This document shows, one piece after another, positions 24,435-37,148 of a DNA stretch of 64,000 nucleotides; positions within the stretch are counted from its first letter, which is position 1, and each line of letters starts with the position of its first letter. A program made the position numbers and the translations under genes. Source of the DNA: Hevea brasiliensis (Eukaryota; Streptophyta; Magnoliopsida; Malpighiales; Euphorbiaceae); the NCBI RefSeq assembly GCF_030052815.1, contig NC_079493.1:125808394-125872393 (forward strand), given 5' to 3'. The notes under the pieces are model-generated. The model saw only the letters and a program-made list of their open reading frames with translations. It was not told where the DNA came from and made no database searches.

Positions 24435-27400
24435 TTACTCTGTTGCTTTTCTTTTCCTCCCAAGAATTGAAGCTCTTTGCAATCTGGGGCCCCCCATCCG
24501 CCATCTCTTGAAGGCGACCATGGAGGATTGAGCTGCCTCATACACTACACTATGCACAGCCGATATATGAATGTTACTAAATATCTTGTGAGGCACAAAA
24601 AGAAGATATATGGCTAAACAAGCGGATGAATCTTACAATTGGTTTCTTCCTTTGTTAAAAGTGCCAAGAATTTGGTGGCTGCTCCGAATGCTATAGTGTG
24701 TGCCTTGTATAGGACCTCCTTATAGCGGATTCTAAATGAATAAGAGAGCAACAATCCAATGGTTTTATCACACCTGTGCATGATAATCAAACAAAAATTA
24801 ACAGTTTAATCAGAATCAGTTTGTTGGCCAAAGGAAAATACATGGTATAATTTATAAATTAAATCTCAACAGGTCAGAAACACCTCCAACACTGCTTGAA
24901 AGGTAGTGCTCGTTTTAGTTTTACCACCAAAAGGACAGCAATTTACTATTGCATTAGATAAAATCACAGCAAATATGCCATACAAAATTTGCTTATAGCA
25001 TTGTTGGAAGGAACCAAAAAGTACAGGTCTACCACAACACCCATCTAACTCAACCAATTTTTAAGCATAATTTACTTATAAGCTCCAGAGCTTTTACTGT
25101 TTAAAAAAAATTTTTAAAAAACAAGAAAGAAACACCCTGTGTTGAATGCTGGTTGTTAAGTTTTTTATCACTTCTAAGCACAATATTAGTTGCACAGTTG
25201 GTGAAGGAACAAGAGGGGGAAATGCTCTGATACATGAACTTCTCACAATCAAAATAGAAATCATATTAGCTTCTAACTATAGTAAAGACCCAGACAAGTG
25301 CCTGTTCATTTGTACCTGGACCTCTTAGAATACAAACTTGATAGGATGTACTTTACAACTTCAATATGCTTAGGTCTCAATACAATCCAGAATTTAGGTA
25401 CAACTTAGAAGGCTACAACTATGAGTTAGAAACATGTTTCAGGCAGAAAAAGACAAACCCAAATAATCAACATGTTTGAGGCCAATACAGTGGACAAGTA
25501 TCATAACAATTCAGTTTGTGAATGGTTCTCATTCGTGGTAAACTGATGTTCTCATTTTACCAAATGAAAGATGTCTTAAGTTTATAACCAATTCATGAAT
25601 GCTTCTGGTTGGCAATTAAGCAATGTCCTTCTGTTAATAGATAGAAGATACTGTAAAATCAGTATCTATGCTTTAGAGCCTATGATCATCTACAAAGCAA
25701 CTTCTTGCATTACCAACTTAAAAATAATAATAATAAGAACCACAACAACAACACAATAATAATAATAATAATAATAAAGGTATCTTTTATTGCATAGTCT
25801 ATGCCGCAAAGGTTTTGCGATCGCCAGACAATTCTCACCGAAGTGGAAAAATGAGTAGTCGTCACTTTAATTTTGAGGGAAATTAAAAAAAACCATTATT
25901 CTTTTAAAAATTCTTAATGCCACTTCTAAAATAGAGATTCCAGGTTCGAGGTCCGTATACGTGTGCGAAAAGTATTAGGCACTCCACATCGTCCCTCAAC
26001 GAGGGCGAGTAGATTTAACGATGTGCTCTTTGTAACTTACTATCAATAATTTTGGAGTTAAACTTACTATGTTGGTTCCACGGCTTATTAAAAGGGACGC
26101 TTGATTTTTCACTATTCTGGATTTCCCATGAACACGGGTAAATGGGATGGCTCTAAAGTGAATTGAGATCTTATTTGTTTAATTCATTATGTATTTATTA
26201 AATTTCTCCCTCCCCGAATTAAGACTTTAATTTCGAAGAAGTATTATTTGATACCTAGAGATTCATGATGAGTGAGAAGGACTCTCGACTCACTTGTCAT
26301 TCTACTCATCATTGGTATCAGAATAATTGAGAGTGTGGTGTGTGTAGCGAATATACATGAACCAATACGAGTATAGATTTTTATTCCTTTTAATTAGGAC
26401 TCTAACTCAAAAGGGATGCGTTAATTACGACCCAGAGAGTTTCCTTCACTAATGAGGACTCTCAGTTTATGAAGGTATCATCATCAGCATAATTACCTAT
26501 AAAACCTTTACCCATATCGTTTTATCTTAAACTATCTAGTGTTTTGTAACTACGGTATTTTGTTCGATTAAGCCGAATTGAAGGAAGAACATGAGGATTC
26601 CCAAGAAGGACTCTCCATTGGATCCCCATATAAAATTCGAGGTTCTTGGAAAGACTCTCTCACGAATGGAACATTGAAATGTGTTTGATAAATTTGTTTA
26701 AAGAATGAACTTCATAATAACGTAAAATTGAGGGAGTTCCAGGAAATGACTCTCTACCGAACTCCTGTAATTTAAAAGAATGAATTTAATAAGAACGCGA
26801 AACTGAGGGAGTTCAAGGAAATGACTCTTTTCCGAACTCCTATATTCATAAAGAGACCGACTCGTTACTTTTAAGAAGATGATCACTCACAGCCTCTTCA
26901 TTTTCCGAACTACGAAATGACTGTTACAAATGATAAAAGATACTATCTCCTAATTTCTTGTTATGCGTGAACTCAGATGTATAAGAACTGTATGTAGATT
27001 ATTTCCAATCTCCCAGATTTATTAAGCACCTCATATGCGATCTCATCCTATCATTCCGACCTTGTCATTTCCGATCTCTTGCAGTCATATCCGAACTCTT
27101 TATATTGAACCGAACTCATTATGTCGTACGCTTACTCTCATTATTCCCGATCTCTTCCATCAAATCCGCACTCGTCTTGTCAAGTCCTTACATTTGCCTT
27201 ACTCTTCCTCTCCGAAATCTTCACTATTCTTCCGAACTTCAAACAAAATTTACACCACCCGAACCCTTATTCTTACGCTACTAAAAGTAAAAAGAGATAC
27301 ACTTCTAAAATGACGTATGTGTTACTGTAACAAACTAAAAGTAATATTTACGAAACTAGCCAATCTAACCCCAATCTACTCTAAAAGTTTGATGTGATTA

Positions 27401-30400
27401 AATACTCTAAAAGTTTGGATTCTAACTTATGTAACAAATATAGCCTAATAGTATTCAATCAAAGAAAGAATTATTAAGGCATTTACCTGTAAAATGTTGT
27501 AAGGATGATGGGAGAGCCAATGAGGATGCCTCGCGCCAAAATGAGGTCGCCAAGGCTGGGCCGAAGGAGAGCACCTTTTGAGATAACGAAAGTGACGAGG
27601 GCGGGATCTTGATGACGAGCCAAGACTGAACTACTGAGCTGTTGAACAAATTTACTGAAAAAAAAGATTGGAGTATTGGAACTTCTGGAGACAAGACTCT
27701 TTAGAAAACACGTTTCTAAAGCTTCTTTTTGCATCCGTGACTCGATATTTTTGGAGTAAGACAAAAAAACAGAGATTGAAGCTTGAAGACAGAAGATCAA
27801 AATGCGAATGAAACTTTGAAGACTAAGAACTTCAGATCAAAAGGCCAATTCTTAAGCCCAAGGACCAAGATTCCAAAAACTAAAGACCAGAATTCCGAAA
27901 ACCAAAAACCAAGACCCCGACTCCAAAACCAAAGACCAGACACCAAAAACCCAGAGCCCCTTCTACAGTATAGCATTCAGGTATTTATAGGGAACGAAGG
28001 TCTTAAAATGGAGGGCCAATATTCAAGTAGAAAAAGATGAAGGGTTTGGATTTAGAAGGACAAAATCCAAAGGCCGAAAATTAAAGAGGATCAAAATTGA
28101 GGGCTGAGATTTAGCTCAGAATTCTTCTGTCCTTTCCTATCTATTCCAACGGTTGGGGATTTTGCCTTACATAATGGATCCAAAGGTTGGGAATGAAAGA
28201 TGCTAAATTTGTTATTTACTTTAATCCAATGTCTCAAAATCTGTTATTACAAGTGAGATCAATGGGGTGGATTGACACGTAATAGAATGCTTTAACCACC
28301 TCAGATCCCATGGTTCAGGTTCGTCTTTACAAATGGGATAAATGGTGGAGATTGAATCGTACCTCAAATGCTTTAACAAACTTAAATCCGACAGTGGGGG
28401 AATTAATCTTGCAAATCAAGGGTCATGACTAAAAGTAACTTCTGAACTCCTAATTTCTCAAACTTTTCGATCTTTATTAGCCATTTTTTTATTAACCGGA
28501 TCTATGTATCTTGTTCCTCTACTCGATCTCTCATTAGGGTTGATAACTTTGAGACCTTCTTGTCTGACCTCTTATATTGACCCTTTCTATGTCTGCTATC
28601 TTCTCGCTTCCCGATCTCTTTTCTATCTGTCCCTTATATCTAGTCCATGTCGGTGACACTAGAGTAACAGGAAAGCATTAAATTCTCCACTTACCGATGA
28701 GCTGCTTCGAGTTATGTGAGCATTAAATACCTAAGCTTATATATACTAGGGGGGTAGTAGGCTGCCATTATCACATTCCCACCTTTATTTCTCCGGTCAA
28801 TTTTCGATGTATTCTTCCACCATACCCTAAATCTCCGACACCGATTTTCAACATGACGACTACTTTGATCTTTTTCCGATAACCACTTTTGCCTATCATC
28901 TGAAAATGGATGACACCAACGGTCAAAGGATTACGAGAATGTCAACTGATGATGGCAAAAGAACCGGACTAAACGACCGACCAGGGTACAAAATGACTAT
29001 CGTATCGATCTCTGATCGGCCTACCAGTCTGAACCAAAGACCGATCTCGGGCGAGGGGACTGCTAATTTTAATCTTGATATCGGTGATCGCCTCTTGAAG
29101 TTCATTTGGCTCCTAACCATCTCAGGGGTCCCGATTGAAGCTCAATTCTGGTCGATGACATCGATGATGACAATGAGCTTTCGGTAGTCTTTACCATAAT
29201 TGACGAGAGCTACCTTTTCGATCTCCGCATCCTGAGATTGGGAAGTGTCCGAATTATGAAGCAGAATGGGTAGAATGTAGGATAAAATGTAAGTACATCT
29301 ATAAATAATGATCAGGCTAGGGAAGACCGCCCAATAATGTAATATGATCTTTTGGAAATGAAATAAACTTTTATTTAAGATTGACTCTATTTTATTTTAT
29401 TTATACATTTTGTTTTTTTACTTATTCATTATATCTTTTATTGTCCGCGCTGTTCTGATTATCCTTCCGATATCTCTTCTATTTAATACCTCTTCAACCA
29501 CTCTCTTTAGTCTGGACTCGTTTCCTATTCTATCGATCTCTTAATAAAATCATTTCAACTGTCCTCACGTATCCGATGTCCCCTTCTGAAATCTTCTCTT
29601 GGTGTCCATCGAGAATTGGGATACAATTAAGTTTTCCACTATTGAAGCGCCATCTAGGATTTTGCAACATTTAATGCTCGAACAAGTATAAATAGGGGAG
29701 GGGCTCAGTCATTTCTCACTTTTGCATTCTCCGTTCATTTCAAACCCCTCGTCTCTCAATTTCTCAGCTTCTCCGATGCCGATTTACAATCAGGTAATAG
29801 TTTTGATCCTTTTCCGATCATTTTTACCTCCGTTACATGAAAATGAGTGACACCGACGATCAGAGAGTTGCAAGCCCACCTTCTGTTCATGTTTCTTAGT
29901 CCTCCGATGAAGGCAGTGAGGCCAGACCGAGTGGGCAATCTGAAACTATTGCTATCATCATTCCGACTACTAGTGAGCCCGCCGAGTCGAGCCAACAGCA
30001 TGCTTTGGTCGTGAGGAGGGAGCCTCCGCTTGTGGACGTGCTCCCTTCAATCCTTGGGATGTCCGATCTCAAGCTAATAAGCCAAGAGTTCAATCTTCCA
30101 ACTGACTCCTTCGAACTCATTCATTGTAACAAGGATTTTCGAGCCGATCACTACTTCGGTAAGGTCGATCTGATTGTAGTATATGAAGAACAGTTGAACG
30201 CGGGGCTGCAGTTCCCTTTGGAGCTATTTTATAAGGACGTCCTGAAATATAATCGGGTTTGCGTCTCCCAGGTACACCCGAACTCCTGACAAACTTTGGT
30301 GGCCTTTAGAGGATTATGCCGAACCAAAGGACTCAAGCCCATAGCGAAGGTATTCACTGAACTACACAAACTTACTTGGTGAAAAGATCACAAATTTTGG

Positions 30401-33323
30401 TTCCTCCAAGCAAAACCGCGTTGTGGGCTGTTTACCGACCTCCCTTCTTCACTAAAGAATTGGAAAGATCGATTTTTCATTCTCCGAAGTAAAGATCCTC
30501 GTGGCTTCGAGGGGATCCCACAAAGTTAGAATTATTTGGCGGAGAGGCCTGAGAGAAGGATAGCTCTCAATGATATCGAGAGCGCCATAGTGAAGGAGCT
30601 TAAGAGCCAGGCGGCTTATCACAAATATTCATGCCTGGATGTAATCATGGCCAAACTAAAGTGGTGGATGATGAGCATGATCGCCTATGAGAATATCCAG
30701 CTGCAACTCTCCAATCTCAATCCTGGGACAGATAAAACCTGAATCTTTAGTCTTTTGATCCTAGCAAACTCACTAACTTATTTTCTGCGCAGGTATGGCG
30801 AGAGGTGAGGCGGCGAAAGAAAGTTGAGAAAGGAAGAGAGAGCTCGTCAGGAAAGTGTGAGAAAAGAAAGAGGCTACTACTGCTGCTAAGGCCCAGAGAC
30901 AGGTTCTGGTGGAAGTGCCGAGGTCCCCAGTCCGAACTTAGGAGCAGTCGACCTCGGAAGTGCAAATCCTCATTCCGGAGCCTCCCACTCAACCCACTAA
31001 ACCTCCTCCCCAACCTCCAATCTCTTCGATTGTAGAGGGCGGATCTTCAAGACAGACAATCCCAGTCGGGCGACCACTCTTCCGAGGTGCTTAAGTCTTG
31101 CTTCAATCATTGGAGAAGAACTGCTCTGTATGTGAGAACATCAATTTAGCCAAAGTCTTGGGCGCTTCAATCTGCCTCCCTGAAGATCGGACTCGAATAG
31201 GCCCAGAGAGCATAGAGGATCTCCTCACTCAAACAATAAGCTTGGGTTTGAAGGCAGTTGCAAATCAATAGATGCTCAGAGAAAAAGCCCATCTCTTAAG
31301 GAGGGAGATCTCAAAGGCTATCCAGGATACAGTGGTTGCGAAGACCCAACTCTCTGCTACTAATGAGCGGATCATCGAGCTGGAGTAGCAAGTGAGGTCC
31401 TACAAAGAAAGGATAACTTGGCTAGAGAAGGAACTCGAAGATTTCCGGGCCTATCATGCTTCCAATCTAGCTAAGTTCTCCGAAGAGATCAAAGTAAAGG
31501 AGGATGAAGCTCTAGTAAAGGAAGCTGGCGCTTACGTGAACGCCCACAGTGATCTCCTAGCCGAGCTGGTCAAGAGCTACCCCAAAGAGGACTTCACCTA
31601 GCTGGAAAAGCTCGCCCCGGGTGTCCAGGGTGAGAGTAAGGGCGAACAAGAGGGAGAAGAGGGAGTGACTATTGAAGTTGTAACTGAAGATCGGGCTGGG
31701 GAAGACCCGCCTGCCGAATGAATGTAGTCAAAGTTTTGAGATAAATAATATAACTCTTTACTTTAGCAATTTTGTGCCTTTTAAGATCGGATAATTATTT
31801 AGAGATCAGATAAAATATTAATTTTTATTAAAAGTGTTTGAACAATTAAGGCCAGATAACTAATCACAAAACTAACCACAATTTAGAATTTTGAGATATT
31901 TGGACACAATGAGATCGGAAAACAACAGAATGCAGGATTGGTTAATCCGAAGATCAAATATCAATCAGAACAGGAAGATTAAAGATGAAGAGGTTGGAAA
32001 ACAACTTAACCTTAAAGTGCATGAGATCGAATAATCTTGAAACTTAATATTTATTTGGGAAACAACTTGGACCATTGCCAGTTCAGAAAGGGGACCTGTG
32101 ATCGGGTTGCAATCAAGGTAACTAACTGAGATCGGATAACGTTAAGATGGAAAATCCATTCAAGAAAATAATATTTTTAATGAAATTAAAACTGCATTAC
32201 AACTTTTAAAAGGAAAATTTGTATATTAATTCGAGCAAAATATGGCGTCTACAGTCTAATAAAAGACGCTCAAACAACTTATTAAGGATTTGATAAGTTT
32301 TTTTTTTTTTCTTGTACTTTCCTACTTTGGGTGCTTAAGAGAGACAAGAAAGGAAGGTTAATGATATTTCTGGTTTACTTCGAGAGAAACCAAGTCTCTA
32401 TTAAGCAAAATAATTTTGCAGGAAAATATGAATTGCTTCCTCCATTCACTAAATCACAAAATATATACATGTACTCTTAACAACTTCCCACATAACTAGG
32501 AATTAACTAACAATTAGATAATATGCCCTAAAATGACCCAACCACAAATTGACTCCATTGGACACCACTAACTAACTCACAAATCAGAAAAAAAAAAAAT
32601 GCAAAAAGCCCACTAACCCACTAAGTAACAGTTTCCACTTCTTAGTCACATTAACATATTCATGCATGAATAGATAGGTACAGGAAGAGACTTACAGAGG
32701 TGCCAGCTTGCATCCAAATTCATAGAAGTATGGACAGCGAGATCTTAGATCCACACATGCCGCATCAGCCTGCATTTCCAGCCTTGTTCTGGCAGTAGAA
32801 AAGCACATTATAACACAAAAAGAACTAACAAAAAAATAGATCTTGACTGACTGCATACTAATCATTCTTCATGCCTCTATGGTTAAGAAGTACTGCTAGA
32901 AGTTTTTAATCCTTAGTTAAGTTACCACAAAATATTACAGTAAAATATAATTGGCCAAAAAGAAAGCAAGTTAAACAACATCTGCCTTGGATTAGACCCC
33001 TTTACTCCAAGGCGTCCAAACCATTGTACATTGGTTATGCACAAAACAAGAGCATGTCAAAAAAGGCATCTCCCTCTTACTCAGATACAAAATATATAAT
33101 ATCATTCAGAGTAAAGCATGACCATTACTTTTGATTAAAACATGCAGGAACTCTCATTGATACAGCGTGTCTCAAGTGTAACTCACGAGCAAGCCAAAAC
33201 GGTAGCTCTGCCTTTGAACCTTGTTCCACCTAAGAACCACAATTTAGAAACAACACGTCAGCACAAAGACATTCACTGTCAACTCTCACTACAAGTGATA
33301 GAAAATTAAAAGATTTTTTTTTA

Positions 33324-33362
<39 letters not shown>

Positions 33363-33640
33363 TTAAATTTTAAATCAAAAATCCAACAACAAGCAAATCT
33401 CCCCACAACTTACATAGCCTCTTTCAGTGCTTTCATCAATTTTTACTCCATTTACTGCGTTGTGGAATACAACTGGAACAAACTGTAAACAAGAGGGAAC
33501 ATAAAAAAGTTCAAAATAATAATAATGATAAGGAAGAACGATGGTAAATAATTGTAAGTGGAATAGTTGAAAGAAGATCAAACTATACTGTTGACCTCTT
33601 CCTCCGCAAGGATATCATCAATGTCATAGTAATTTGCCAT
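24435..33640 (-). CDS. PSF3: GINS complex subunit PSF3 (DNA replication)
   Basis: PSF3 is one of four GINS subunits. GINS joins CDC45 and MCM2-7 in the CMG replicative helicase in the nucleus. Six exons on the minus strand are 33640-33596, 33482-33414, 33229-33129, 32788-32696, 24773-24637 and 24544-24435. They join in frame to 184 residues, close to the usual length for the family. Recognisable blocks are MANYYDIDDILAEEE at the start, ELPFWLARELHLRHAVS (about residues 46-62), CVDLRSRCPYFYE in exon 4, TKFLALLTKEET in exon 5, and the basic tail RWRMGGPRLQRASILGRKRK. The exon 1 donor must be GAG|GTCAAC, because it alone keeps phase with exon 2. The intron between exons 4 and 5 is 7,922 nt and contains an old retroelement. 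The coding exons show no damage. Confidence 0.92.
25735..25779. repeat. Imperfect (AAT)n microsatellite
   Basis: ATA/AAT triplets are interrupted by a short CAA stretch. They lie at the left edge of the inserted repeat block in the giant PSF3 intron. Confidence 0.8.
26702..26851. repeat. 75-bp imperfect tandem duplication
   Basis: Two units, starting at 26702 and 26777, share AGAATGAA, TGAGGGAGTTC, AGGAAATGACTCT and CCGAACTCCT. They lie in the retroelement inside the PSF3 intron. Confidence 0.82.
28700..29390 (+). pseudogene. Shortened upstream copy of the transposon ORF unit
   Basis: A TATA-like TATATATACT (about 28738-28748) is followed by a pyrimidine-rich leader and the start MDDTNGQRI at 28906. 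The same arrangement occurs at 29680-29860. The frame ends at 29187. Downstream sequence near 29300-29370 (CTAGGGAAGACCGCCC, ATAATGTAATATGA) resembles the end of the longer unit near 31695-31755. It therefore looks like an internally deleted tandem copy of the 29640-31770 unit. The middle of the protein is missing. Confidence 0.5.
29640..31770 (+). pseudogene. Putative gypsy-type transposon protein (Transposase_28-like), broken
   Basis: A TATAAATAGGGG box at 29687-29698 precedes ATG at about 29843 (MSDTDDQRVASPPS). The frame meets a stop at VHVS* and continues in frame to 30287 with FRADHYFGKVDL and LNAGLQFPLELFYKDVLKYN. It then goes on through further stops and shifts (DLPSSLKNWKDRFFILRSKDP near 30440-30500; 30536-30742). 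A charged, coiled-coil-like part follows (30800-31600), ending near RAGEDPPAE at about 31690-31722. The 'glutamine/arginine-rich ... AGLRFPL ... LKNWKDRFF' pattern is what I associate with plant proteins labelled 'putative gypsy type transposon' (Pfam PF04195). At least three in-frame stops make it non-functional. Confidence 0.6.
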
Positions 33641-34700
33641 TCTTGATGCTCTCTTTTTCGTTCTTGCAATTTCTCTCGAATTTAGAAAGAAATGTTGTGA
33701 ATAGAGACAATTTTGGGTCTTCCAAACTTGCAAGTATGAAATTGCTGTCCAGAGGAGAAACATTCTAATTAACATCCAAACTTGCAAGTATGAAATTGCT
33801 GTCCAGAGGAGAAACATTCTAATTAACAAACATCAATATGAAGAATATGATAATTTGCAAACACAAAATATATTATCACATATCTCACGCATATGCAGTT
33901 TCATTTATAGCACAAGCCTAATATCCGCCAAGCTCTATGTAGCTTTCGCTCTTTGAAATTATAGACTCCACTCCGTGAGCCAAATATAAAGTGGAAAAGC
34001 GGGGAAAAAGGCAGCAAGCAAATTTTCTGCGGGAATGGAAAAAAAAAATGGCACAAATCCGAAATTACTTATTAAAAATTACCAAGTTCTAGCCTAACAT
34101 TGAAAATGTTAATAAATAACGTAATTTTTTTCTAAACATATTAACTAAATACCCAAAATCTTAAAAAAAAAAAAAAAAAAAACAGTATGCAAATCGAACT
34201 CCTTCAATTGGGCTTATAATTAGCAAATTACAGCAACTGAGAAAATCAACGGGCAAAAGAATTCAAGCATAGAAAATTCCCAATGGAAGTTCAAACAAAA
34301 TTCAGACTTGCTACTGGAAAAACAGAATTGAAGAAAATGGAATCAAGAATTGTTACTAACAAAGTGTAGACCCAGGAACTCTGATGACGAGTCGTTTTTT
34401 TCTAGCTGGACGTTAGGGTTTGGGATTGCATATACACCCACGATCTCAGCTCCGGCCACCAATTAGATGCAATTCTCAGCCTTGTATTTACAGATTAACA
34501 GTGCAATTGAGAGCAAAATTTAAAAAAAAAAAAAAAAGTGAAAAACTTTGGATGAAGATTTGAACTTGTCAGTTTACTTGAAGCTGGAAACCCTAGAATA
34601 GTGAGACTGAAGCCTGAAGATAAACAGCTACTGTGAACAAAAATTTAAAAGCGAGGGAAACTCAAAATCGTCGAATTTGAGGAAAGTTTCTGTGTATGCG
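33641..34700. promoter_or_regulatory. PSF3 5' leader and promoter region
   Basis: No coding exon lies upstream of the PSF3 ATG. The region contains a perfect 54-bp tandem duplication (33721-33828). Pyrimidine tracts near 34360-34640 could be a leader intron boundary and transcription start area. The exact start is unknown. Confidence 0.4.
33721..33828. repeat. Perfect 54-bp tandem duplication in PSF3 5' region
   Basis: Units 33721-33774 and 33775-33828 are identical, beginning TCCAAACTTGCAAGTATG. They lie 81 bases upstream of the PSF3 start codon. Identity of the copies implies a very recent duplication, or an assembly artefact. Confidence 0.96.
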
Positions 34701-37143
34701 CGTGTAACATAATTTGGTGTTTGTCAATCATGGACCCAGGGCCACGGGTCGAGAAGAGTCCGGACCGGAAACTCCTGTTGCACTATTTTGAACGTTCCAC
34801 AGCCCCCCACCTCGGCGTATTGAAACGACCACGTTTCAGTCCTTGCCTTAAAATATTCAGAATGGAAAATGCAGTCTTGTTCAAGGAGCGCGGCCGAATT
34901 CATTTTACTTTTATGAGCATCTGTGTTAATAAATTCGATCACAGAAATTGACCTGTTATATCTAAAAGGTAGGATTTATATTTGTATTACAGGGACTAAT
35001 ATTATTGGTTGTACTGATAAAATTTATTTATTAAATATAAAAATTTTATATTTATATTTTAAATATATAATTTATTAAATTTATATAAAAATTATATATA
35101 TATATATTAAAAAATAATTTATATATAAACCGTACATTGCAACTTGACTAGAGTTCTAGAACCAATAACATCAACTATAACTAAAAATCTTCCCTTGTTG
35201 AAATAATCTCTTTTATTTATGTAAAAAAATTAAAGAGACCTTTGAAGAAGTGCACTCCAAGAAAAAATAATAAATAATAATAATGAATGCGAAGGACTTA
35301 ACATAATAATGGGTCAAGCGTTTCTGGAAGGTCAACTAAAGTTAAAATGAACCAACTAGATGAAAGCAACGACGTCGTATCAAACGTCAGCACAAAGGTA
35401 GAAACACAAGTTGGACACGTCACTTGCCACCTCAACATTGTCCAATCCAACGGCTATTATTATAATAATATCATAAATTGTCAATACAAACATCACACAA
35501 AGGATCTTGAATTTCTTGGCTAAAGCCCAAAAAAATTAAAAAATTAACAAGTAATGAAGGAGACATTGCCAACTTGTGTTGTACCAGATTCAATCAACTT
35601 TGAATTTTTTTTGTAGGGGGGGCCTCTTGGGGACATTCTTGTGTGTTGTTTCTATCTTCTAGATGGAGCTTTGCGGGCAATAGAGATATAGAAAAGATAA
35701 TGATAATCTAATATTGATTAAGGAACATTAATTTCAACGTTTTTTATTGAAAAATGGAGCCATCATGAGTGCTCTAGAGGGTGACTTTTTTTCATATTTT
35801 TAATATATTATCATAATTATTAATGAATTTTAACTTTGTGCACTAAAATTATTTTTTTTAGATAATTTGATAATTCATTAAAAAAATAATAAAATAAATA
35901 TAGTATAATATTTTTATAAAAAAATAAAAATATAAATAATTAAAATATTATGTTGAACAATTCACGTTATATTTTAAATTGTCAAATAATACATTCAAAT
36001 ATTAAAAAAAAATCGTTAAAGGGAGAAGAAACAAAACCTAATAATAATGAGAAATAAGACTCAATATTAGAGAGAGAAATTCATATCTATTTATAAAAAA
36101 TACAAAATTGATGGGAGAACTTAGATCTATTCCAAATAAATACAGATCTAAGAGTTTATTAGAGAAAAAAAAAACTAACAAAAAAATAATAAAAAGAAAA
36201 AAAAAATTGATTTAGAGGTAGCCATATGCAAGAAACTAATTGGTGGTCACCAAAAAAAGAGAGAAAACAGAAAAAAGAGGAGAGAGGAGGAGAAGAAAAA
36301 GGAAAATGGTTAACTCTTTACTAAAGTCATATTTAAGTTTATGAGATTTTAAAATAGTGTTTGGTATAAATGAATTTTACAAAATTTTTATGGAATTCAT
36401 TTGTAAATCTAAAATTTTAGTATTTAATTTTAATGAAAATTTATTTTTAATTCTTAATAATCAATTCCATGAAATTTATTATAACTAAACAAAATTTTAA
36501 TGAAATTGATATAATTTACAAATGAATTTCAAATTTAAAATCATATATATTTTAAGTGATATATATCATTTTATTTTATTTTATTTATTCCAAATACAAA
36601 ATTTATTTCGTTTGAAATAAAGTTCATATTTAATATAAAATATACCAAATAAATAAATTCATTTATAAATGAATTATCTCGCAAAATTCATTTACAAATC
36701 AAATAAATTTTACCATAAAATTAAACCAAACAGAATCTAAGTATAAATCTCAATAAGAATCAATTATATAAAAAAAATAACAATATGTTTAAATTAACAT
36801 TTTTTATACAAAAAAAAACTAAGTAATTCAAATTTATAACAAATTAAATTAAATGAAGCCGAATTATGAAGAAAATTGAATCAATTTGAATTAAAATAGT
36901 TCATTCGAATTGATTTATCGATTTAGATTTCATCTTAGACTTTTTTTTAGCTTATTTTAAACTCATTCAAATATAGTTTCAGTTATATTTTCTATTTTAA
37001 CTCTAATTTTAAACCTAATTAACAATTAATTAAAAAATAATTTATCAAATTTAATTTAAATTTATAAATTTTTTAAAAATAAAGAAAATCAAATCGAAAA
37101 TATTGAAATTTTTAAAATTAAAAATCAAATTAAGATTCCGAGT
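34701..37143. other. AT-rich intergenic spacer
   Basis: After a short GC-richer part (34720-34920) with an opposed pair of chance frames, the spacer is poly-A/T-rich with no recognisable gene. An ACGACGTCGT palindrome is near 35369. I see no RNA gene or transposon ends. Confidence 0.5.
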
Positions 37144-37148
37144 TAAAT

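Larger units (their letters stand above)
25790..32290 (+). mobile_element. Old retroelement filling the PSF3 intron
   Basis: This block has a different texture from the flanking intron: it is richer in GATCGG/CCGATC-type words and has long coding-like stretches on the plus strand, antisense to PSF3. It contains tandem repeats (26702-26851), a purine-rich AAAGACCAGA-type stretch (27780-27960) and two copies of a reading-frame unit like 'putative gypsy-type transposon' proteins (28700-29390 and 29640-31770). No RT, integrase or protease was found. I could not pair terminal repeats, so both ends are approximate. A large non-autonomous LTR element (LARD-like) is the best guess. Confidence 0.55.

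Noticed and set aside
34378..34402. CTGATGA motif suggesting a hammerhead ribozyme
   Set aside because: The required GAAA core and a closing stem II are missing; the following sequence is poly-T.
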